Part shown: in pieces, positions 56,446 to 64,000 of the stretch
Position numbering within the stretch: position 1 is the first letter of the stretch
Layout: every line of letters begins with the position of its first letter
Source: Oikopleura dioica
Taxonomy: Eukaryota; Chordata; Appendicularia; Copelata; Oikopleuridae
Assembly (NCBI GenBank): GCA_907165135.1
Contig: OU015569.1
Coordinates: 4,712,001-4,776,000, forward strand
Reading direction: 5' to 3'
Length of the DNA: 64,000 nt
Made by a program: the position numbers and the translations under genes
The notes under the pieces: model-generated
The model's database searches: none
Told to the model about the DNA's origin: nothing
Seen by the model: only the letters and a program-made list of their open reading frames with translations

Positions 56446-56987
56446 TCAATTAGGAGTGAAGGTAGCGCTATCGTTGTAACGCACTCGCGAAGCAGCGATG
56501 AGGAATTTCTTCGGATCGCTTGGGTCGTGAACGCCCAAAGGTCCGATCTCGCAATCTGCACAGGTCAGGTACTTGAGTCCTCCCGTGGCAGCTTTGCTAA
56601 AATCGCAACTTTTCAAGCTTTGGTCAATAATTAAATCAAACCTAAAACCGATGTTGTCAAATGTGAACATGTCATCGACGAGCCACCAACTGTCAATCTG
56701 CTCTTCGCCCGCGTCTTTCTGCACTTTCGGTAGTGAGATCATTTCTTTATGTAACTGGGCAGAATCGGCTAATCAAATATATGAGTGATGTTCAGTTGAC
56801 GAATTTTACTTTATTGAATTTCCGCTTGTATATAGCTATAAATGCTACCGTAGATAAATACGCTTATTTAAAGCGATAGGATTCAAATACTTCAAGAGCA
56901 CTCACGAGACAGAATAAGCGAAGGGCATACGGGACATCGGATCTTTGAGCAAAGTTTACTGTCTTTACAGTGATCCTCCAAAGCCAT
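56446..56987 (-). CDS. RABIF: RABIF/Mss4, Rab-interacting zinc protein
   Basis: Binds nucleotide-free exocytic Rab GTPases as a holdase. The first exon (56987 to about 56907) reads MALEDHCKDSKLCSKIRCPV, CPSLILS, giving the first zinc Cys pair. Exon 2 reads PDSAQLHKEMISLPKVQKDA, GEEQIDSWWLVDDMFTFDNI, and exon 3 has LKYLTCADCEIGPLGVHDPS with the second Cys pair, then DPKKFLIAASRVRY. WLVDDMF-x-F-(D/E)-N-(I/V)-GF and CADCEIGP are family signatures. The two introns are 47 nt and about 120 nt. The first exon is too short to show as an open frame alone, but its phase and CxxC fit. Confidence 0.93.
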
Positions 56988-57294
56988 TCTAAACTCTATC
57001 CATTAGGCGAGTTTACGCCGATTCAAGGTCGGACATTGTTAACAGATAGGCGTATCAAACAGACTTGAACCGGAAGTTTGACTTTCGTTACTACTACTGA
57101 ACTTGCTACCTGTATCTGAGATACGGTATCTCCCGTAAGAATCTCAATTCAAGTCTCATGAAACCTCAACGTAAACAATCTTTCTTTCATTTGATTTGCG
57201 ATAGCAAGATAAACTCTATTGCTACAAAGAGTAACTTACAACCATCACCAGGACAAAGGAATGAAATAACACAAGCTATATTCTGCCAAAGATA

Positions 57295-57515
57295 TACCGC
57301 GATTGGCATTTCTGACTGACTGATTCTGATTTTCGAGTGAAATAGCTAATCAACCAATTAAAATTTGACTCTAGTGTCTCTTCTTTGAGAGTTCCGTCAA
57401 ACCAGTGACGCCTACGCAATCTACGTTACAAATCTCCTATGTTTTTAGCATGGAGAATTGTAACGTCAATGTGCATCTTTCAAAAATCAGTCAGTCAGGA
57501 CTGCCAATCGCGGTA
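57295..57515. mobile_element. MITE-like palindromic element
   Basis: The ends are near-perfect inverted repeats of about 30 bases: TACCGCGATTGGCA at 57295-57308 and its complement at 57502-57515, both continued by CTGACTGACTGATT. A second inner hairpin pairs ACGTTACAA.TCTCC.ATG (about 57422-57440) with CAT.GGAGA.TTGTAACGT. Length is 221 bp with no coding capacity. The TA at each end could be a Tc1/mariner-type target duplication. Confidence 0.75.
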
Positions 57516-57669
57516 GCTTTGAAGGAATAATGGAAAAAAAATTTATTTAGGCATTCAGGAAATTATTTAAATCTGCACTTTGTGTGTGCTGTTGTTGATT
57601 GTTTTACTCTTCTTGTTCCAGAAGTGTAGTGAGCATAGCAGAACACCATGCTCGTGATTCTCAGCCTCT

Positions 57670-58141
57670 TTATGTCTCCTGAAAACGAGGATGAGAGGTG
57701 AAAAGTGTACGATGTTACCTTTCGCAAAAAGTGTTCGGCAGCTTCGTAAAACACCAGCGTGCTTTCACAAGTCGCTATAATCTGAGTTGTTTCAAATCGC
57801 ATAAACTGGGAGGGAAGTCATTTCAATGAGTAACATTCTAAAGGTAAAAAATTACAGAAGCTGTTAAAAATTGATAGAAATATTCACCCGGATAAGGGTG
57901 AATATCATGGTTTGAGGATGTTTTGGGTTAATAAGAAAGACGAACTGGAATTCAGGTAATATACGGGGCAGTAAATTACCACTCTCTTGACCATTTCCGG
58001 TGAAGGAGTTGTCGAGGAGCGACCTGATCTTTTCAGGTGCTCCCTTGATTCCAGCCTTTCCCTCCTCATTGGGAAAGATGATGGTGAATGCCATCGTTTC
58101 GTCTTCCTCAGGAATCTTCGCTTCGCCTGGGTAGACGAAGG
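57670..58141 (-). CDS. Unrecognised protein, 5' exon not found
   Basis: A clear coding exon from 58141 reads FVYPGEAKIPEEDETMAFTI, IFPNEEGKAGIKGAPEKIRS, LLDNSFTGNGQES. It ends at G|gtaatt and can join in phase to a second exon ATCESTLVFYEAAEHFLRK (to about 57723) and then to ET and a stop. The upstream frame closes quickly, so an earlier exon is missing. It may start near 58518 (NFDCAFSSILKVFKQ), but the phase does not match with a GT donor. No family recognised. Confidence 0.5.
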
Positions 58142-58736
58142 CTCGCAAGTCGCAAAAACAAAAGGGACGTCACAGAACAGGCATTCGAAGGTCTATCTAA
58201 AATATGAAGATTAGGATTTGAAGTCTCGAAATCTCTCAGAAGGAAGTGGAACTTGCAAATTGGTTGCTGTGTCTCGACAAACTAGCAAAATCAAAGTGAC
58301 TGGTTCGAGTTGATACTCATTTCCGACTCGAACTGAAGCATTTCCGAGTCGGAATCCCGACCAATCAGCGGCGACGATAACTGCGCGGGCGGGGCACGCG
58401 ACTTTCGGCAGCAGTGAGCGGAGGAGGGCACTACTGTGCTGGGCGGAGGACTTGCCTGCTTGAAGACTTTCAGAATAGAAGAAAACGCGCAATCGAAATT
58501 TTTAATATCATTAATCAACTGACATTAACGAATTCTTATTTATTTGAACATGTGTACAAGAGGTTTATCCTTGAGAAATGATAGTAGGTTTAGACGCAAA
58601 TAGAACAATAAGGAGACAGTAAGAAGAAGGTTAAAGCATTCGAGTGCGGGTAGGGTGTATAGTTATTTGAAATAACAAAGCTTTGTAACAGTTATGCTGA
58701 CAGAAATTCAATATTATATCAATGTGAAATCATTAG
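58142..58736. other. No confident gene
   Basis: Overlapping open frames at 58211-58518 on the minus strand are probably 5' parts or flank of the preceding gene, but no exon joins convincingly. Confidence 0.35.
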
Positions 58737-59999
58737 CTAGTGACTGTGGCCGAGGGAAAAGATAAGCGGAACTATAGAACCGATGATCATCAGTGATAGT
58801 TTGAATTTATCAAGTGGACCAGCTTCTGGTAACACGTGAACAGTGGCGACGTAGAGAAAGGTACCAGCGGAAAAGAGCATCGCACTACCTGCCCCACCAG
58901 GAATCACTTCTAACGCGTGGTACAGGAATAAGTAAGACAACATTGCTGAAACATTCAATAATTAAAGCGCCACCATTGTGAGTTTCTTACCTGTTATCGG
59001 CGCGGCAAGGGCGAAAACAAGCAAATGGCACCTGATTTTGCTGCGCTCGATTCCCTTTTGCAAAAGAAAAGCAACGAGTCCAAAAGAAGCAGGGGCCTTG
59101 TGTAGCATTATCGCCAGAAAGACGATGAATTGGAGCGAACTGCTGTCGGACGCGCTAGCTGCACCTAAACAAGAAGCGTTAAATCTAGCCCGCGGTTTCT
59201 CGTGGCGTACCTAAAGCAAGACCATCGGCCGCAGCGTGCACAACGAGCCCTAACGTCGCAGTCGAAGCCTTCGATTCGGACACAATTACTTCTTGCTCGC
59301 CCCTAGAAACATTAAACTTAACGAGAAATATTTCTCTATTGGAGTGTACGTTTCAATGAGCTTTTCACTCTCTGCCATGGGCACTGCTTCACTGTGAGAG
59401 TGTCCGTGTCCGCCAGGGATGTTGTCCACAACAAGCATCAGTAAAAAACCGAAAAGCAACGATAAGCCAACGTATTGATGAACCTTGAATGAACAAGAAT
59501 GAGGCTCTAAAAATAAGAAGTTCTTAGCACCTCGTCGTGCTGATGATCTTCGTCTTCGTGCTCGTCATGATCGTGATGATCATCTTCCTGGTCAGCGTCG
59601 ATAAGGGTATCACTTCCATGATGTTCTATGTTCGAAAATATAAGCCTGGGTACTGGAAAGCATATAATTTACCATCGTGATGTTTTTGACTGTAGAGCGC
59701 TGAAACTCCTTCTGGAATAATGACAGAAAGCGCGGTACCGACAAGTAGGCCAGAACCAGCGACGTTCATCTGTTTGATCTTGTTCTCGTTCAAGTTGAAT
59801 GCTTTTTTGGGATATTTAACTTGCACGTAGCAGAATAACTGATCGTGCACCCGTGAAATGAACTTAATTGCTACAGCTAAATTTAAGCAATCGTCCTTAG
59901 AGTAAAGAGTATCCCGTGCTCGAACGGTACAAACCCCGAAATATAGCTTCCAATGAACATGGCCCCACTGAGGAGTAAAACATGCCACACATGTTGCAT
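58737..59999 (-). CDS. SLC39A9: Zinc transporter ZIP9
   Basis: Multi-pass zinc importer of Golgi and plasma membranes. The N-terminus [25 protein letters not shown] is followed by [21 protein letters not shown] His/Asp-rich cytoplasmic loop comes next ([20 protein letters not shown]). Then [20 protein letters not shown], the metal-binding helix [34 protein letters not shown], and LPEAGP with the terminal FSLGHSH. The HAAADG and HKAP motifs and the PEG in TM2 identify the ZIP9 subfamily. Several short introns. The first one, after SGFVP, is not resolved exactly. Confidence 0.93.
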
Positions 60000-60359
60000 T
60001 TCTGTTCTCTCGAATCTCAATAACGCGCTTGCTGACCTTGATCCCACCGGTTGAGCACCTCGGAGGCCAGAAAATAACCCCAGGGCCAAACTTTAGCGAG
60101 CAGAGTTCTCAATCTTTATTTGATCTAAATAGCGAAAACTTAATTATCGAGATCACTTTGGCATGCCCTAGATTCTCTCAAAGATATGTTACTGTAGGTT
60201 ACAGTCTGTAACATGTCTAAGCCTGCTAGAATGAAAACACAACTCCTGATTTTGCTTTTGAATAAGCTTTCCATTTAAATGTTTATTTTTCCAATTAGTT
60301 ATCAATACAGTATTGAAGTGTCAGGAACCATTAGGCAGTATCTAGCAGTAAGGCACGAA

Positions 60360-63300
60360 TCAATCGTTGGGGAGGATGTAGCTCTTGACGTCCAAGTTGC
60401 TCCAGTTGAGAATGCAATCGAGCAGCCAATCTCGAGAGACACGCGGGATATTATGTTGAGTAGAGAAATCCTTGAGAGCCTCAGTTCGAGAGAGTGGTCT
60501 GGCCTGAAAAGATAGAAACATGTAGTCGAAGATAAAAGAATCAATAAACATACCGCTGGATCTTGATTTTGGCCGCCATGGCAGATAATAATTCCCTTTC
60601 GGCCATCCTTGTCGTTGATAAGCTCGTCCTCGTTCTCAACTACTTTCGCGCCCATGTTCAGCAAAAGCTCGTGCATGTTTGGCTTCGAGAGGCTGATATC
60701 GTAGGGTCGGCAAGTTCTGACGACGAAATCTCCGATCAAACCCTTCTTCTCTTTACCCATTCTTCTTCTAGACTTGTGTCTTCTCGACATTCTTGGCACA
60801 TTCGGAGAGGTGTCCTTAATAAACAAGTCAAATTTGTTAGTCTTTTAAATTTCTTTTACCAGATCAAGGTCGCCGATAATTTCGTAATGATGCTCGTCAA
60901 GAACAAATCCTCTTTCAAGGCTGTCCTTGACCCAGTCGAGTGATACAATCCAGCAACCTTGAGCGATCCCGGCGATATACTTAAATGTTCGGTTGCATCG
61001 TCGAGTTGCATCATCAACGGCGACAACATGAGTGATGGATCTGCACATGCTGTTTCTGAAGGTGATGTTTTGGAAGCGGCTGGAGAAAGCCTTCACCATC
61101 AGTTTCGTTTCCCGCTCCGCTAAACAAAGGTTTGTTCTAATAAAGCATATCTTATTGCCAAACCTTTGGAAAGAGTAAGGACAATTTCCCCTTCGGACTG
61201 ACGGGGCATCTGTCTCGTAGGTAAATGCTGAGATTGACTCTGAGACGGAATGATAAACGGACCGCTTGTTCCTCCGCCAATGGGACTCGGCGGCACCACG
61301 CCTGGCTCCATTTTGATGACTCCGTCAAGTGGGTCGTTCGGCTGAGGAGCATAGCTACCCTGCATCGCAGTCGACTGTAGATGCCCATCAGGATGAGCCG
61401 GACGAATAGAAGAGATTGGTACGTCTATAATGAACTGATAAAGGGGAGTATTAAAGAGTGTTGTTACCTGGCATGCCAATATTTCTGGACGAGCGCTTTG
61501 GAGTTGACATCGCCTGAATCGAGCTCTGTTCTTCATTTTGTGCTTCAGTGCTCTGAGATTCAATAACCGTCGCTGGCTCTTCAGTAAGGGTAGCCTCGTC
61601 GTCCTCATCCCCGAACAAGGCCATTGATGTATTGGAGGGCTGACTCGCGATATCCATTGTCTCCGGAGAGGCTTTCGTTTTACCAGTTCCTAAGAGAATT
61701 GAATTACACTTATTTTTTTTATTTTAACCTTGACTGGATTTGTTCAAGAGCTGCTCGGTCGGATTTTCATTGAAGAGATCTTCGATTTCGCTGTCGCTGG
61801 AAACTGGAGCAGTTTCAGGAGCTGCGACCGTCACGGGAGCTTTCGATTTGTTGAGGCCGTTCATATTTGACTTTTTAGAGTTTTTTCGTGGGTTTTCTGA
61901 CAGTGTCTCGTCGTTCTTCTTGCCATCGTCAGTTGACTGCTCGGTGTTGGAAAGAGGTGAGTATGAAGTCGACTCTTCGTAGTTTTCCGTCGGCACATTG
62001 GATCCCTCAATGTTATTGCTGATGTCGGGCAGAGGAAGCTCTTCGAAAGGAGAGCTCTTTCTTTTTTTCGACTCCTTTGAGCGGGCGCCGTTTTCGTAGC
62101 AGCTTTTGGCCGCTGTTTTTTGTGATTCCAGAAAAGTTTCGAAGAGAGATGTCAAGTTCTGGATTTGTTTGCCGACGAGGGTAATTTCACTCGTATTCTC
62201 TTCACACTTTCGCTGGACATTCTCGAGCTTCTCTGCGAGATTTTTTTGAATAACCTCAAGATTGGTCACAGTTGACTGAGCTGCTTTTTCAACGATGCCT
62301 CTAAGGAGATGCACTTCATTCTTGACTTCTTGATTTTGCTCCCCAAAAGCACTCATTTCGTTTTCAATCTCTTTCAGCTGACTCTCGAAAATATTCTCCA
62401 TATTTGCATTGACGCCCTGAACTTGTTCCGTCACTCGAACCATCTGCTGGGCAAACTCTTCTTCCATCTTTCCAGTAAGCGTTTGAAGCTCGGAGGATAT
62501 CTGCACTTTTATTTGCTGGTTTTCGTGGCGGAGTCTAGCCTCAAGCTCACTGAGCTGCTCAGGAAGGGAAACGTCCATAAGCTTGTCTAATCTTCCTGGA
62601 ACCTCTTTCCACCGAAGAATAATTTTGCATGCTTCTTCGCGACCCAAATCTATGTCTAATTTGGCTTCTACGGGTCCTACAGGGACTAGCGGAGAACAAT
62701 TCTTTCTCAAGTCAATCTTCGTACTTTGAGGAACAGACTTGGCGTCAATGACACTTGGCATAGATTTCTCGGAGATTTTGGTGCTCTGAGGCGCTTCTTT
62801 AGCGTTGAATTCACCTCGACCAGACTCATTGCAAATCTTTGTACTTTGCGGCACATTATTCGGGTTGAAGTCGTGAATAATTCTGTCTTTAGGGAGTTCA
62901 GATCGAGTCATTTCGCCAATTTTTGTAGATTGAGGAAGACCATCAAAATTACCGCTGAAATGGGTGGTCTCCGAAAGCTGCTTCTTCTGAGCTGGAGTTT
63001 CCTCAGTTGGTTTATCTGGTACGTTCGAGAGAGATCTGCTCGAAGGTTTTGTGCGCGACTTTCGAGGAATGACTGTCTTATCCTCGTCGCTTGAGCTCTC
63101 GGAGGCTGATGGGACTCGTTTTTGCTTTATGCCGACTTCTCTCTTTCGGGGAAGGACTGGTTTCTTTGGCTCCGGAGACTCATTGAATGACTGTGACTGA
63201 GAAAGCATATCCTGGCTCATCGGTTGCAGCTGTCTTCGCGGCAAAGCGCCACGATTTCCGAGTGGCTGCGCTTTTGGGAAATTGCTTCGTTCTGGCTTAG

Positions 63301-64000
63301 GAGCTTGAGGTTTGGGGACGGGAGCAGCTTTCTTGGCGACTTTATCAGACTTTTTCGGGATCCTTACTAGCTCCTCTTCAGGAGGAGGAGTTGGTGTGCT
63401 TAGTGTATGCATCGTATTCACGTGTGGATCAGCCAGACGTTTTCGCGGAACATCTTTCTTCTTTGTCAGCTCTGGTTGAAGCTCTGGCTCGGGCTCACTC
63501 GACGGTTTATTGGAAGCTGATTTTCGTGAAGGTTTTGGGTCTGGGACAAGCTCAGGTTCACTGTCTTTTAAAAGGTCAGTCTCGAGTCACTGCTACGAAG
63601 AAAATTCTTGTAATTTACATATAATAAATATCTTTTTCTGACCCTTTCCTGAATCGTGAGAAGGCTTTGGATGGAAGGTGGGCTTTTTATGAAATTTCTT
63701 CGTGCTCTCGGTAGCGAATCCTCTTTCGAATGGATCTTGACGAAGATTGATTTCTTCGTTATAAGCCTGCGATTGAAAGTTGAATTGCGAGAGACCCTGA
63801 GTCTGCGTATGGGGAGCTTCTTCCTCTACAAGAAGATCGTAAAATTTTTCTTATGAAAATCAAGCAAGTAATACCTGTAGCGATTACATAATTATCAAAG
63901 ACCTCCGCCAGCTTTAGGTGAAATTTGCCTGCCTTCCTGCCTTTATTTTTGGTTGCTTTTTGACCACTTCATAGACTTCTGATGTTGCGCGGCTAACCTC
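60360..64000 (-). CDS. Tandem-BRCT DNA-damage mediator, BRCA1/MDC1-like (N-terminus beyond the window)
   Basis: C-terminal BRCT pair: EIVLTLSKAERETKLMVKAF, THVVAVDDATRRCNRTFKYI, AGIAQGCWIVSLDWVKDSLE, LDEHHYEIIGD; then KKGLIGDFVVRTCRPYDISL, MGAKVVENEDELI, and VSRDWLLDCILNWSNLDVKS, YILPND with the stop at 60360. The Lys of RTFKY and the first-domain Thr suit phosphoserine binding. 'NRTFKYIAGIA..WIVS' and 'DEHHYEI.GD' are closest to BRCA1 among families I know, with MDC1 or BARD1 as alternatives. Upstream lies a large disordered region (61724-63561) with SQ sites, four PQSTKI repeats, a coiled coil (about 62650-62150) and a basic KKRKSS stretch. Another exon (about 63831-63655) and one at the window edge continue it. 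It probably acts in double-strand-break signalling. Confidence 0.78.

Noticed and set aside
57563-57700. LLCSLHFW segment resembling the end of a THAP domain
   Set aside because: The required zinc ligands upstream are absent, and another frame gives a better continuation of the preceding exon.
1-64000. CRISPR arrays, bacterial operons, rRNA genes
   Set aside because: The window is clearly an animal nuclear genome; no such structures are present.

Overview
This is a eukaryotic, animal nuclear window and most likely comes from the larvacean tunicate Oikopleura dioica or a close relative. The support is a chordate-type gene set (caudal/Cdx homeobox, USP19, UGDH, GPAT3/4, RABIF, SPCS1, SLC39A9), very dense packing on both strands, introns mostly 25-80 nt, a few introns that only work with non-GT donors, head-to-head and overlapping genes, and several lineage-specific secreted Cys-rich proteins. 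The species call is inference; the gene families are read directly from translated exons that join in frame across plausible splice sites. Most gene models are multi-exon, so each CDS span covers the first to last codon I could place, introns included.

Layout. 1-8.8 kb (+): the USP19 deubiquitinase, 5'-truncated, with an unrelated gene nested on the opposite strand in its 3.5 kb intron. 9-12.2 kb: five small genes, including a type II membrane protein with a PAN/Apple-like domain. 12.2-14.8 kb: a gene-free interval upstream of Cdx (14.8-16.0 kb, +). 16.5-21.7 kb (-): three consecutive secreted or membrane proteins, namely a trypsin-fold pseudoprotease on a Thr-rich stalk, a GFR-alpha-like single-pass receptor and an unrecognised secreted protein. 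23.2-26.1 kb (+): a divergent kinase-like gene and weak exons. 26.8 kb: elongator tRNA-Met. 27.1-28.8 kb (-): a zinc-binding/coiled-coil/RING gene split by a 751-bp GC-rich element flanked by TTCGAA on both sides. 30.5-33.6 kb (+): an ApoD-like lipocalin, a two-repeat Cys-rich secreted protein and a short unidentified gene. 34.4-36.2 kb (-): UDP-glucose dehydrogenase. 38 kb (-): a tiny possible peptide precursor.

39.4-46.3 kb (-) holds the most striking gene: a receptor tyrosine phosphatase with WxxW, ricin-lectin and about 15 sushi domains outside, one TM segment, a PTP domain with an intact Cys/Arg signature but an altered WPD loop, and a second PTP domain lacking the catalytic Arg. 48-51.7 kb carries small genes, including a solitary NACHT/P-loop fragment head-to-head with a coiled-coil plus SH3 gene pair. 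52.8-60 kb (-): GPAT3/4-type acyltransferase, a microprotein, SPCS1, RABIF, a MITE-like element, an unidentified gene and the zinc transporter SLC39A9. 60.4-64 kb (-): the C-terminal part of a BRCA1/MDC1-like tandem-BRCT protein running off the window edge.

No single operon-like system unifies the window; housekeeping genes are interleaved with fast-evolving extracellular genes.
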